This document shows positions 1 through 10,491 of a stretch of 58,039 bases of DNA, piece after piece. The notes under the pieces are model-generated. The model worked only from the letters and a program-made list of their open reading frames with translations, was not told where the DNA came from and made no database searches. The stretch is taken from positions 1-58,039 of the forward strand of contig JABANP010000328.1 in the NCBI GenBank assembly GCA_013115135.1, in the 5' to 3' direction. Both the position numbers and the translations under genes were made by a program. This DNA comes from Perkinsus olseni (lineage: Eukaryota > Perkinsozoa > Perkinsida > Perkinsidae). The number at the start of each line of letters is the position of its first letter. Position 1 is the stretch's first letter.

Positions 1-1041
1 CTATGTGATGGGACGCTACAACGTGGTCGAGATATCTGATTTATCTTGATGGTCCTACTACGAATTCACAACACTCCCACTAGCCTTTCGGAGAAATACC
101 CTTTGGCCTTGGTTTTTGGCCGTGGCCCAGTTCTTGGATTTGACAGAGGCCCCCAGTTCACTATACTATTCACAGTCCACTATGTTATACTATATGGTAC
201 CATTTATGTTTATATTCACTATCACTTGGCTGACTACTTCGAGAAGAGAAGCGACAGCTGAGATGACTAAGCATTAAGTTGATATAGATAAGCACTATTG
301 TTTGAGGTCTGGCACGTGAAGTTTCCACTAGTGACTAATCAATTAATCACATTCACAACAAGCCAGGTACTAAGGGTACGTAAACACTGGGGAGAGCCCA
401 GGTGGCAGTCAATGCGTACCCTTGGGTCACTAGTGAGCTATCTGTTGCTGGTCCTCACTAGTGATTCCGAAAACTTTCGGAGACGTCGCCGGTTACTAGC
501 GCCCGAGGCAAAGGGACCTTCGCTACACCAATAGGAGAACCTCCACTACGACAGCCAGGTTATCAATTTTATGTTCAGCACAGCGAAAACCTGACTAGAA
601 GCGGTACTAGTCAGTTATTGCAGCCTCTGCGAACTTGTTCGCACACTGCAATACTACTGAGGTTGTGAATCTGGCTTGTAGCCGGCGCTACTAGTCAGTC
701 ACTATCAGTGAAGGCCCTTTCCTGATCTGATAGTGCTGATGAGCTTGCAAATCTGTTTAGTAGCCGGCGCTACTAGGCAGTCATGGTTGGGTAACCAACT
801 ATGCTGTTGAGCTTGCAAATCTAACTTGTGGTTCTACTACTTGTTAGTCACTACTCGGCCGGACCCATGCCTGTAGTGCTATTTAAAATCTGGTGAGTGC
901 GTAAAACCACGATCCAGTCACCAGCGGACTAGGCCTTGGTCTTATCCCTGGTGCTACTACTTTCTATGGTTTCTCTACCATCTCCTTGTTGCGTAAAGGG
1001 ATTGCAGAACGACTTTATCAGCGACTTCCTGTGTCTACACT
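1..1041 (+). other. 5' leader region of the BEL/Pao-like element, no gene
   Basis: This kilobase precedes the gag-pol start and holds no convincing gene. It is rich in ACTAGT and CTACTA. Between 616 and 822 it contains three hairpins separated by near-identical linkers (listed separately). I compared it by eye with 8401-9555 and found no long direct repeat that would define an LTR pair, so the 5' LTR may lie left of the window, be diverged, or be absent. Confidence 0.5.
616..822 (+). repeat. three hairpins alternating with conserved linkers in the retroelement leader
   Basis: Three inverted repeats occur in series: 616-653 (arms TATTGCAG/CTGCAATA, with an inner TGCGAAC/TTCGCA pairing), 700-735 (arms CACTATCAG/CTGATAGTG) and 782-803 (arms CATGGTTGG/CCAACTATG, one G-U pair). 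Linkers share GTAGCCGGCGCTACTAG at 678 and 760 and GAGCTTGCAAATCT at 741 and 809. The hairpin sequences differ while the linkers are conserved, which suggests that structure rather than sequence is kept in the loops. A role in RNA packaging, dimerisation or translation is inference. Confidence 0.7.
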
Positions 1042-4000
1042 ATGGACTACTCTCGTCACGCTGACCCCCAGAACAATCCCAACCTTCGCCTTGGAGATGG
1101 TTTGACCCCACTACAAGGCGGACTACAGGAGCAGCAAGGTGAACAACGCCCGCCACCTGCTGGTGGCGACCCTACTATTGACGACGTTGTTGTTCACCCC
1201 TCACTAGTCCTTCCCACTAATGCTACTAGTGGAAGGCAACCGCCTACTCTCCGCACTACCGAGGACGAGGCCGATGGCAGCCGAACTAGTCGTGGTCTAC
1301 CTCCTCCACTACGCCAACCTAATCTGTCTGCTGCCCAACACCACTCAGTTCCTCAGGGACTGCACATCGAGAACGTTGAGGGGAATCCTACATCGGTGCC
1401 TCCACTAAGGATTAACGCTCCTGCTCCATTACATGGTGGCGTGCCTACTACACGCGGTGATGGTGATATGGCTTTGGCTGACGAGTGGCCGAGGAACATA
1501 CACCAACGTGGCCAACATCCGGTGCCCACTGATCACCGAGCTCAGCTACTACCACCACCTCCACCGCACTATGTACCACCACACTACATACCTTTGGAGA
1601 TCAACAACGGCTACCGTGCATTTGGTGCCCCTCAGTTGTCTCCATCATACTATGTGCCTGGACGCCCACAACAGCATCCAACTGACCAAGTTCATCACCA
1701 ACCCCACGGGCAACAATACAACTACTATCCTGTGGAGTATGAACTAAGCAATAACCATCCAAGATCCTCTTCCGGGGACCCGACTAAGCATCAACCATAC
1801 CAACGTGGCCAACCTCAACTACGCCAGGATCATGCCGACTACATGTATCGACAGCCTGGTGTACCCCCACATCACGCTGAAGGCTATCCCCCGGTTGGAC
1901 CACTACAGCCTGCAGCGTCCCCAAGCCCCTTCTACGTTCCTCGTAAGAGGGGAATGGCCCACTACGGTTGGTGCGAGGGATGCAGCAACTACGCTTGTTC
2001 TGCCCCAGTCTCCATCAAGGACTACGACTCGGCAGAGCGTGTGGTCGATAGTCTTAAGCCTAGGACTATCTTCAAAGGCTGTGAAGACAACCGCTCCGGT
2101 ACTAGTTTCATTGAAACTATGTACACGGAAACGGAAGGTCATCCAGATGTCGTACGATATTTGTGGCTTAAGCGCTACACTACTTCGTACGTGTGGAGTG
2201 TCCTGACTGATGGGATACAACCTCCCACTAGGTGCCACCGTTCTTACGCCCGCCAACTACAACAACTACTTGAACGGCTGAGGTATCACTACGACACTCT
2301 CGGCCATGTTCAACGCACTAGTGATGATCTGGCCCACTGTGTTCAAGAAGGTGGTACCGTCTACAAGTTCATACAGAGATTGGAAACTATGGCCTCTGAA
2401 CTATATGCTCTCGGCTCCCCTGTTCCATATCGTGATCTCAAACTAAGACTCCACAAGGGTCTGAGATCTATGCTACTACGACAGAGACTAGACGTGGACC
2501 TCATGAACGACGACATGTCTTTTGAGCAGTTCAGAGACCGTGTCTTACTCCATCACAAGCAGCTGACCAACTACTATGGCGTCGATTATGAGACTAAGGA
2601 TGCGACTAAGTCCTCGGCTCCTTACTATCCCAAGGGTCAAGGTCGGCCTAATCAGTTTAGACCTAGGGACTCATCGGTCGAGTCCCGTGGTGGACGGGTT
2701 TCCCGCACTGACTACACACCGAGGAGCTCGACTAGTCCTCAGAGGTCTCGCCCACAACAAGCTCGATCTGTCAACTTTGTCGACGGAGACGAGCTCTATG
2801 ACGATGACTACTCGATACAACATCTACTAGCCATCAAGAACGACGCCACTGGTTTCACCTGCTTTCGTTGCCATCAGGACGGGCATTCGGCCAAGAACTG
2901 TGAGGAGACTACTCCCGCAGAACTAGCCGATCGCTGTAAGATCTGCGGCAACCCTAACCACACTACAGATGCCTGCCGTGTAAATACCGAACGGATTGTC
3001 TGTCATCGGTGTAATCATCCGGGGCATCTGGCTTATGTATGCGGCGCTAAACTACCGACTACTGCGAGGGGCACTCATGACCCACCGCGTAGGTCGCCAA
3101 CATCAACTACGAGAGCTGCACAGTCTCGCACTCCGGCAAGGACTAGAGCTAATACTAATGTCCATGCTACCTTTCTCGACGACGCGGCATCTTCTGAGAA
3201 CTACCACTGCCACACACTATGTCGCACTCGAGATCGACCTCCAACTCCGGACCCTCGTGTACGACATCGTGAAGGCATGATGACTGGGTATGTTACTATC
3301 GAGGATACTGAGGTTATCGCTATCTACGACACTGGAGCGGACGTCTCACTAATTACTGCGGACTGCCTCAACTGCGTAGCCCCAGATGCCGTCCTTGAGA
3401 CTAATATACCCAACTCACTAAGTGCCGCTAACGGTGGCCATTTGAGTACTATCGGAACGGTTCGGCTTCGGGTCTCTACTCCCAGTAATACCCAGGTCGA
3501 CACCTTCCTAGTCACTACGGTCTCACTAACTACACCAGTTATTCTTGGTTGTCCGACTATGTCACTGCTCCGGACATGCATCATACTAGGACCCGATGGT
3601 TACAACATCGAGACCAACTATGACAAGCCCTGTGAGACCGAGAAGCCCTCCCACTTTGCGGAAGAAGAACCACCGTTGGAAGACACTAAAGACCAAGACG
3701 ACTACCTCACCAACTACAAGATCAAGTATATCAACCAACTATGCCTACAAGAGAAATGTGACACTCTTCACTACAATGGCTTCACGTTGCCGCCTACTAC
3801 GCCTTGGTTCCCGGTATTGTACCGTGATACTGATACTACTGCAATCAATGATCGCTCATTGATTCGTGGCCAAGGCCCATGTAACCACGGGAGGAACAGA
3901 ACCAGTACTACTACCTCCGTTCATCAGATTACTACAGCGGAGGTCAAAGGTTCACTAACCCCCAAAAATGGTTACGGTGTATCGGATACTACCAGCCACG

Positions 4001-7000
4001 GCTTGTCTGATACCACCGTGGCCAACTACGACGACGATGACTCGGGCGACGAAGAAGACCAACTATGTGACGAAGACAATCTGCCTCCATGGGAAGCACT
4101 ACGACGTGAGTGGGCTTATGATGAGACTACCCCACTCGGAAGACCGGTCGTACGTGCCTCGTGGAAGGACTCTGGTAGACCACCAATGAACTACCGTCAA
4201 GCAGCCGCTCGTGGTGCTCGGTCTACTAAACGACTGACTACTGCTCAAGTCGAAGCCTTTCAACAAGCTCTGAAGACCTATCTCGATCGTGGGTTCTGTA
4301 CTATAGTGCAGAACAACGCCCTGGACAACTACAATAAGGGTCCTTCCTTTGACCAATGCCAACAAGCTTGGGATAGGCTCACTAAGGGCACTCACTACGA
4401 GGGTACTACGGTAATGAAGCCCAAGCACTATACCCCTGCACACACGGTATTTAGGGATAATCACCCTACTACCCCGTGCAGAATTGTGCTGGACTACAGA
4501 GTACTGAACAAGTACCTACTACGTGGCGGTCGAACTCAGAACGACTTACAAGGCACCCTACTACAACTCAGAGGCTTTCGCTACTTCGTGGCTTCCGATA
4601 TAAGTAAGGCCTTCTGTCAAATGAAGGCTTCCCTCTACGACTTGGCCTACACCAACTACACTTGTATTGGTGACTACACTGTTCTTTGGAGCAGTGTGTC
4701 CTTCGGCACGACTAGTGCCCCTAACTTTCTCGAATGTTGTACTCACGATGTCACGGAGGAAGCGGAAGCACTACAGGGTGTCGGTGCCAGTCTTACTATG
4801 AGTCCACTAATCGACCCCCACTTGTATAATGACGAAGACTTGGAGACGGTTCTACTACTACCCTCCCCAGAGGCCTTCGACTACATTCGCCTTGGGCCTC
4901 ATATACCCAAGGAGCTGGTACTACTCAAGTACGTGGATGACTTGTTCAACGGCGGTGATACTCCTGAGATAGCCACTCAGGCTAACGACTTCTCACTACA
5001 TCTTCTAGGTGGACACGGATTCAAGGTGGATGCGATTAAGAATTTGAGATCGTGGTCCCAAACAACTACAGAAAATACTAGTGTCAAGTCTCTACTAGGG
5101 TACCACTACCGTGGTGAGCTTCTTTTCGTGGTCTACTCTGGCTCTCTACCTGGTCGAGTGACTACTAAGCGTGAGGCTTGTTCAGCACTAGCTTCACTCT
5201 ATGACCCGCTAGGGATTTTCATAGAGTATGACTTGAAGGGTAGGCTAATGTGGAGACGTATTTGTGAAAACTACAAGCTGTGGTCCGACCCTATTGATAC
5301 TAACGTGGCCAACAACCTCAGCGACTGGGTGAAGGAGTGTCAGGCTGTCACTACCCAGGGAGTCCCTCGGCATGTCAATGTCCGAGAACAGCCACTACTA
5401 GTCTGTACGGATGCGTCTACTGACCTCTGGGGCGTAGACATACGCTGTACAGACAATACGACGATCTCCACTAGACTACTCAGTCGTGGTGGTGTATTCC
5501 CGAAGGGCCAGGCGGCGTGGACTATCCCTCGCAAGGAACTAGTCGCTCTCTACAAAGGCCTTCAACTACTCAGGATGATGTCGCCCTACCTTCCTGTGCC
5601 AACCTACTACAAGCCCCATCAAGCTCCACTGGACCCGCTAGCTCCAGTCCTGCAGCCAAGGCAGGTGCGACTACTCTGCGATAGTGAAATCACTATCTAC
5701 CGACTTCGCCGTCCTGCTAACGACAAGAGGCTACCTGCTGTCGAGAGAAGAAGACTAGTTGAAGTGCGAAAGCTCTGTAAAGAGCTCGACGTCGTCATAC
5801 TACACGTTCCTTCCGCACTCAACTACGCTGATAGTATATCTCGGGCAAGAACCTCTGGTGAAGTCATTGACCCCTCTGCAGTGTTGAACTCCATGACTAC
5901 TACCAAAGTGGTCTACGACTACCGGTACCAACCAGAGGAGTTTGAAGAAGATGCGACTACTCCTGATACGTCTAGTGCTACGATCGCAGTCATCAACACG
6001 GATGGCATAGATCTGCCAGATGTCGATCCACTACCTGACGACCAGCGACTAGAGTTGACGGCCCTTATGGACTACGCTAAGCCTACTGAGAGGATCGGTA
6101 CCGGCTTACTTCAAGACTCTCGATTCACCTCTCGCGTCAATGAGTGCGTACTACGTGCTCAAGAACTAGATGGTGATACGAGAGATCTACGAGCCATTCT
6201 GCAGGGCAAGACAGCCACTAGTACCATCGGTGTCCGGGCTACTCGTCTTCAACGACTGTCGAAGATTTGCTTCCTCGATGATGATGGACTACTACGGCGG
6301 TATCCCGAACCACACCGTCTGACCCAGCCCTCTAATGAGAAAGGGGTTCTACATCTGGGAAGGACACTATATTCAGCCTTCCTGGTCAGGGTACTAGCTG
6401 TCATTTTCCACTACCTCTTTGGTCATCTTGGTTCCAAGCGGGTTCACAACCTTCTGAGGAAAGACTACTGGCGTGATGCTATGTTCAAGTTAGTACGGCT
6501 CACTATTGGGTCATGCATTCCTTGCCTCAAGGCTCGAGCTACTCGACAACACAACTACTTAGTGACCCAGGTGCAGACTCTACTGACTGAAGGACTATGG
6601 CAAGTCGTCGGTGTGGATCTCGCAGGACCATACGGTCGGTCTAGTACTACTGCCACGGATGCCACGACAGAAGATACTAACAAGAGCCACTACCTGCTTC
6701 TCGTTCATGACTACGTCAGTGGCTACACTGTAGCTCGTCCACTACGAGATTCTAAGTCTACGACTGTGGCTTCCGTCCTGGATTGCGTGTTCTTGGAACA
6801 CGGTAGTCCAGCAGTACTACTCACTGACCACGACCGTACTATACTCTCGGGTAAGGCAGTGAAACTAACACTAGCCCGTCATGGCACTCGACACTACATC
6901 CTACCCGGCTACTCCTACCACCTTGGTTTCTGGGAGCGAGCCCATAAGGATTTTGTCGAAGTCACCCGAGCACTACAAGCCAGTAGACCAGTTACTGGCC

Positions 7001-8400
7001 CTCATGCACCTGCTCCGACTACGGAGACGAGTTACATCGCCGACTACATGGTTGCGGTACGGGCGTACAATCATACGCCACGACTATGGGCCAATGTGAC
7101 TCCTTTCCAACTCCACTTTGGCTACTCAGGGAGACTACCTGGCCTACACCCCGAGACTGACAACGCTGTTGATTGGGATACACTCAACATGCGCTATACT
7201 AGTACTAATATTGTCGACTTCATCCAGAAGAACGTCCCACTACTCACCGAGGCTCGAGAGAAGATGGAATCTACGTTGGGGGAGTACTTGGAGTTGTGGC
7301 GCATTAAACAACAACGCCACTTAGAGCGCTATACTAATGAGAACCCCAACGACTACGAGCCCAAACTATTCGATTTGATCTTCACTACGAAGAGGTCTGA
7401 CAGCTCCATCGGTAACCACTTGCAAACTCACTGGAGTGGACCCTTTACCATTGTGCAACTACAGGGTTCATCAATGGTCAAGGCCATCCAGGGGATACTA
7501 CTAGAAGGCCTGGGTGGTGTGACGGCGAAGGAAGATAGGACTACGGCTATTGTACCTCTGTCATATGGTGCTTCGGAATCATTCTCTCTTAAGAATGTGG
7601 TTCATGCCAGGGCACTACAAGAAGCCGTCAGTAACTATTATCAGAAATCTCAACGGGCCTATTTGGACTCGGATGGTACACTCCGCACTATGAAGTTGAC
7701 TACACCATCTCAGCCCGATGACTCTCGACGTGTCAGCATGGCACGGGACCGGACTGCACTACAGCATGCCCACCTCCCTATGCCGGCACATCTACGTTCG
7801 GAAGACCACGGTGGAGAAGAGACTACTGAAGACTTGCCCCCACTATCTCCCAGACCTGCCCATGATGGACTAGAGGCCGAACAAGAACAAGAAGATCCTT
7901 CATCCTCTTCTACGGCGTTCAACTCCCCTCTTGCATGGGCGACACCTACTCCTGGAGACACTAATGAAGAGCAACTACACGTTGAAGGGACATCTACTCC
8001 TGAGCAGATGACTGAAGAAGACTCACCCCCTGACGATGTTGACATTACTTCCAAACTACGTGAGTGTCTCGGTGACTCTACTAGGCCAATGTTTGGTAAG
8101 TTCACTACCAGCTGTCCACCTTCGGGTTCACTCGTTGTGAGCACTAAAGCTCCACATATCGGGCTCGCTAAGGTGACCGACGATGTGATCAGTGACTCTC
8201 ATATCCAACTACAGGCCTTAGATGTGGTTGAAGAAGATGGTATGATTACTACTCCTGAGATCTCGTCTATCGACCTCTACACTACCCCCTATGACTCTGT
8301 CATCTACGTTAGGCCCAGCTCATCCAACTGGACTCGTGCTAGAGGGAAACAACTACGAGATCTACTAATTAAGGTACAAGAGTTGCTGCAAGAAGACTAG
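1042..8400 (+). CDS. gag-pol polyprotein of a BEL/Pao-like LTR-class retrotransposon
   Basis: One 2452-residue frame encodes the structural and replication proteins of a retrotransposon. The first ~560 residues are Pro/Gln/Tyr-rich and Gag-like. Three CCHC-type zinc knuckles follow near residues 607-670 (CFRCHQDGHSAKNC, CKICGNPNHTTDAC, CHRCNHPGHLAYVC). An aspartic protease has DTGAD at about 763. Reverse transcriptase shows SDISKAF at about 1186 and YVDD at about 1297, followed by the SLYDPLGIF signature typical of BEL/Pao (about 1380). RNase H has CTDAS at about 1456. Integrase has an HHCC-type finger around 1790-1828, then GVDLAG, LTDHDR and FWERAHKDF as candidate D,D,E residues. Gag and pol share one frame with no shift or stop. 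The C-terminal ~300 residues after integrase are acidic and unassigned. The frame is intact, so the copy may be young. Family assignment rests on motif order and the DPLG signature; Ty3 or Copia membership is less likely. Confidence 0.93.
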   Translation: MDYSRHADPQNNPNLRLGDGLTPLQGGLQEQQGEQRPPPAGGDPTIDDVVVHPSLVLPTNATSGRQPPTLRTTEDEADGSRTSRGLPPPLRQPNLSAAQHHSVPQGLHIENVEGNPTSVPPLRINAPAPLHGGVPTTRGDGDMALADEWPRNIHQRGQHPVPTDHRAQLLPPPPPHYVPPHYIPLEINNGYRAFGAPQLSPSYYVPGRPQQHPTDQVHHQPHGQQYNYYPVEYELSNNHPRSSSGDPTKHQPYQRGQPQLRQDHADYMYRQPGVPPHHAEGYPPVGPLQPAASPSPFYVPRKRGMAHYGWCEGCSNYACSAPVSIKDYDSAERVVDSLKPRTIFKGCEDNRSGTSFIETMYTETEGHPDVVRYLWLKRYTTSYVWSVLTDGIQPPTRCHRSYARQLQQLLERLRYHYDTLGHVQRTSDDLAHCVQEGGTVYKFIQRLETMASELYALGSPVPYRDLKLRLHKGLRSMLLRQRLDVDLMNDDMSFEQFRDRVLLHHKQLTNYYGVDYETKDATKSSAPYYPKGQGRPNQFRPRDSSVESRGGRVSRTDYTPRSSTSPQRSRPQQARSVNFVDGDELYDDDYSIQHLLAIKNDATGFTCFRCHQDGHSAKNCEETTPAELADRCKICGNPNHTTDACRVNTERIVCHRCNHPGHLAYVCGAKLPTTARGTHDPPRRSPTSTTRAAQSRTPARTRANTNVHATFLDDAASSENYHCHTLCRTRDRPPTPDPRVRHREGMMTGYVTIEDTEVIAIYDTGADVSLITADCLNCVAPDAVLETNIPNSLSAANGGHLSTIGTVRLRVSTPSNTQVDTFLVTTVSLTTPVILGCPTMSLLRTCIILGPDGYNIETNYDKPCETEKPSHFAEEEPPLEDTKDQDDYLTNYKIKYINQLCLQEKCDTLHYNGFTLPPTTPWFPVLYRDTDTTAINDRSLIRGQGPCNHGRNRTSTTTSVHQITTAEVKGSLTPKNGYGVSDTTSHGLSDTTVANYDDDDSGDEEDQLCDEDNLPPWEALRREWAYDETTPLGRPVVRASWKDSGRPPMNYRQAAARGARSTKRLTTAQVEAFQQALKTYLDRGFCTIVQNNALDNYNKGPSFDQCQQAWDRLTKGTHYEGTTVMKPKHYTPAHTVFRDNHPTTPCRIVLDYRVLNKYLLRGGRTQNDLQGTLLQLRGFRYFVASDISKAFCQMKASLYDLAYTNYTCIGDYTVLWSSVSFGTTSAPNFLECCTHDVTEEAEALQGVGASLTMSPLIDPHLYNDEDLETVLLLPSPEAFDYIRLGPHIPKELVLLKYVDDLFNGGDTPEIATQANDFSLHLLGGHGFKVDAIKNLRSWSQTTTENTSVKSLLGYHYRGELLFVVYSGSLPGRVTTKREACSALASLYDPLGIFIEYDLKGRLMWRRICENYKLWSDPIDTNVANNLSDWVKECQAVTTQGVPRHVNVREQPLLVCTDASTDLWGVDIRCTDNTTISTRLLSRGGVFPKGQAAWTIPRKELVALYKGLQLLRMMSPYLPVPTYYKPHQAPLDPLAPVLQPRQVRLLCDSEITIYRLRRPANDKRLPAVERRRLVEVRKLCKELDVVILHVPSALNYADSISRARTSGEVIDPSAVLNSMTTTKVVYDYRYQPEEFEEDATTPDTSSATIAVINTDGIDLPDVDPLPDDQRLELTALMDYAKPTERIGTGLLQDSRFTSRVNECVLRAQELDGDTRDLRAILQGKTATSTIGVRATRLQRLSKICFLDDDGLLRRYPEPHRLTQPSNEKGVLHLGRTLYSAFLVRVLAVIFHYLFGHLGSKRVHNLLRKDYWRDAMFKLVRLTIGSCIPCLKARATRQHNYLVTQVQTLLTEGLWQVVGVDLAGPYGRSSTTATDATTEDTNKSHYLLLVHDYVSGYTVARPLRDSKSTTVASVLDCVFLEHGSPAVLLTDHDRTILSGKAVKLTLARHGTRHYILPGYSYHLGFWERAHKDFVEVTRALQASRPVTGPHAPAPTTETSYIADYMVAVRAYNHTPRLWANVTPFQLHFGYSGRLPGLHPETDNAVDWDTLNMRYTSTNIVDFIQKNVPLLTEAREKMESTLGEYLELWRIKQQRHLERYTNENPNDYEPKLFDLIFTTKRSDSSIGNHLQTHWSGPFTIVQLQGSSMVKAIQGILLEGLGGVTAKEDRTTAIVPLSYGASESFSLKNVVHARALQEAVSNYYQKSQRAYLDSDGTLRTMKLTTPSQPDDSRRVSMARDRTALQHAHLPMPAHLRSEDHGGEETTEDLPPLSPRPAHDGLEAEQEQEDPSSSSTAFNSPLAWATPTPGDTNEEQLHVEGTSTPEQMTEEDSPPDDVDITSKLRECLGDSTRPMFGKFTTSCPPSGSLVVSTKAPHIGLAKVTDDVISDSHIQLQALDVVEEDGMITTPEISSIDLYTTPYDSVIYVRPSSSNWTRARGKQLRDLLIKVQELLQED

Positions 8401-8610
8401 TGGTCACAAATGGTCTCCCGTGACTCCTGGCTGTCTAGTAGACAGTGTCTACCCTTTTGTGTGCTGGAGTCCCTTCTATTTGAACCGACAACTGCCCACT
8501 TGGACACCTACACCCAATGTATTTCTTCTACTACTAGTGACTGATTTGGAAGAGGTTACGTATGAGCCCTAAGTTACGGTGGTGTTTGATGATGATTACC
8601 GTAGTAACTA

Positions 8611-8647
<37 letters not shown>

Positions 8648-9555
8648 GTTATTAACTATTTATTATTGTTGTTTTTACTTCTTTGAGAGCTCATTAAGAC
8701 TACTTGAGGAGACTAGTCGTTAACGGTCTATGGGTACTACTCCAACGACTAGTACGTGGCCAATGCGCGGCTTTCCAAAGGTAGCGGAAAGTCGCGTGCG
8801 CCCAGACTAGGCGCAAACCTTGGACTAGTTGAAACGACTAGATTTCTGAAACGGTCCGGTTGAACTACTCGCTTGATTTGCACTAGAAGTTGGATCGAAG
8901 TTGGTTCACAGTTGGTCCGTTGTTCGACGTTCGTTGGTTCCACTAGTCGGTTGGAGAGAACTACTAGTGTTCCTACGGTGGACTACTTATTGTCTGCAAT
9001 AGACTTAGTACTAGTGACTATTTGAGGTGATTACTAGTCATTTGAGCCACTACTCTTAGGACCTAGGCTACTATCGCTCAACGTATGACTTCCGATTGTG
9101 ATGCTCGGATTGAGTTCCACTAGTGATCGGTTGGCATTTGAGACTAGTGATTTGGTGGCTTGTTCCGGATTCGGTTCTCTCGCGGATCCATCTCGGCAGC
9201 GCTTGCGACACAGCACTACTCCTCTCTCACCACTCTACCGTCGCTGCCTGCCGACCCGCGCATCGTCTTAAAACTGCAAATCATGCAGCGCTTCGCTTCG
9301 CCAGGAACGCTTCTAGCGCACGCCCTACGTCAGAAGTTGTGATCTTCTGATCTGGATTCTCGCTCTGCTAAGTTGCTCTCTAGCTCATAGTCTGAGGGGC
9401 CAATACCCTCCTTCTGGTCGGGAACGAGTACAAGGCACAGTGAGCAAGCTTTTCAAAAAGGCTATGTGTTTTGTTCGCCCTGGACTAGAGAGGTCAACCG
9501 AGGTGCTTGAGTGCGCGCTTAACGTGTATAGCTGATATTTCTCTGCGAGTCGATT
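8401..9555. other. 3' flank of the retroelement, no gene
   Basis: This stretch has no supported coding region. It carries many ACTAGT palindromes and CTACTA trimers (for example around 8700-8760, 8940-8970 and 9005-9160) and a GAT microsatellite. It probably contains the 3' untranslated part and, if one exists, the 3' LTR of the element. From about 9200 the composition becomes ordinary. Confidence 0.5.
8611..8646 (+). repeat. (GAT)12 microsatellite
   Basis: Twelve uninterrupted GAT units lie just downstream of the gag-pol stop. The run is in non-coding sequence of the retroelement tail. Confidence 0.95.
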
Positions 9556-10491
9556 GTGTTAGTTGGTTTACTTGTTGACATGTGCTGTACACAGTTCTCA
9601 GTCTCTAACCTCGGTGCTTACCCCTTGGCGGAACCTCCCATTCCCTATATACCGCCCTCGGTCAGGGTGCCTACCATGATATCCGCCCAAGGCAAGGTCG
9701 TGCTCGGTGTCGTGTCTGTTGGAACCTGTAACTCTCCCTATTGTGGTCGTGGCTGCTGGTTTGCCAATTCTTCTCGAGGCTGTCGTGAAGGGCCCGACTG
9801 TAAAAGGTGTCACAACATGGACTGCGCGCTGCCTGCGGACGAAGAACGCAAAGCCAATCGAAAGGCCAAGTCCCGTCAGCGCCCTTCTAAGAAGAAGCGT
9901 GCTAAGTTGGCCTTGGCATACGCTCGTGCCACTGAGAAGGGCGAGCGTCCGGTGAAACCCCCTATGAACAGGCAATACCTGGCAGCCATGAAGAGGCTTG
10001 AGACGCTCAGGAGGTCCGAAATAGCCACCCCCTGTGCTCTTCAGTCACCTACCGGCTCCCCTCAAGATTACGGTGCAGTCTATCGTGATCTCTTGTCGGA
10101 GTGTTTGCTGTCCGAGCCTCCATCCTCGCCGTCGATTTTGGGTACCGCTCGTTCCCCTTCCTGCAGCCCAAACAAGGGCTACTTGTCACCGGCGAGCTCT
10201 GACGCTTCCTCGTTCGATGGGTCTACTTATAGCGGCAGTACTACCGTCGACCATATTGGTCGTGAGGGTGCTTTGGACGGCCTACTCGGCAGTCCGCCCC
10301 CTCCGGTTATTCCGAGGTCTGCTGCTTCTCCTGGCTATCCGCTGCCGTTAGCCGCGAGTGCTCCCATCGTGAATGGTGCTAACGACATGTGTGTACCGTG
10401 GCTGGGGTCGTTTGGCCATCTTTCTGAAGACGAGTTGGAGCTGGAGCTTTTACTACAGGAGACCCTCTCCGCTGCTTGTCAACAGGTGTAA
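9556..10491 (+). CDS. CCCH-type zinc-finger protein, alveolate style
   Basis: The frame encodes up to 311 residues. A cysteine/histidine cluster near residues 56-86 (GTCNSPYC, GCWFANSSRGC, CKRCHNMDC) is followed by a strongly basic stretch (RKAKSRQRPSKKKRAKL). This order, a CCCH finger then Lys/Arg-rich tail, resembles a domain common in dinoflagellate and perkinsid proteins, usually assumed to bind RNA. The rest is Ser/Pro-rich and disordered-looking, ending in an acidic segment (EDELELELLLQE). An alternative in-frame start at 9676 removes 40 residues and places the finger close to the N terminus. No intron is evident. Function beyond probable nucleic-acid binding is inference. Confidence 0.7.
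   Translation: MLVGLLVDMCCTQFSVSNLGAYPLAEPPIPYIPPSVRVPTMISAQGKVVLGVVSVGTCNSPYCGRGCWFANSSRGCREGPDCKRCHNMDCALPADEERKANRKAKSRQRPSKKKRAKLALAYARATEKGERPVKPPMNRQYLAAMKRLETLRRSEIATPCALQSPTGSPQDYGAVYRDLLSECLLSEPPSSPSILGTARSPSCSPNKGYLSPASSDASSFDGSTYSGSTTVDHIGREGALDGLLGSPPPPVIPRSAASPGYPLPLAASAPIVNGANDMCVPWLGSFGHLSEDELELELLLQETLSAACQQV

Larger units (their letters stand above)
1..9340 (+). mobile_element. BEL/Pao-like retrotransposon with flanks (ends undefined)
   Basis: The gag-pol frame and both ACTAGT-rich flanks share one compositional signature that stops near 9.2-9.3 kb, where ordinary sequence begins. I take this as the approximate right limit. The left limit is not visible. Terminal repeats, primer-binding site and target-site duplication could not be established by eye, so the boundaries are provisional. 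Confidence 0.55.

Noticed and set aside
46..534. Two short plus-strand frames at the left end
   Set aside because: No domain, atypical composition, and they lie in the non-coding leader of the retroelement.
7710..8144. 144-codon minus-strand frame
   Set aside because: Antisense shadow of the acidic C-terminal part of gag-pol.
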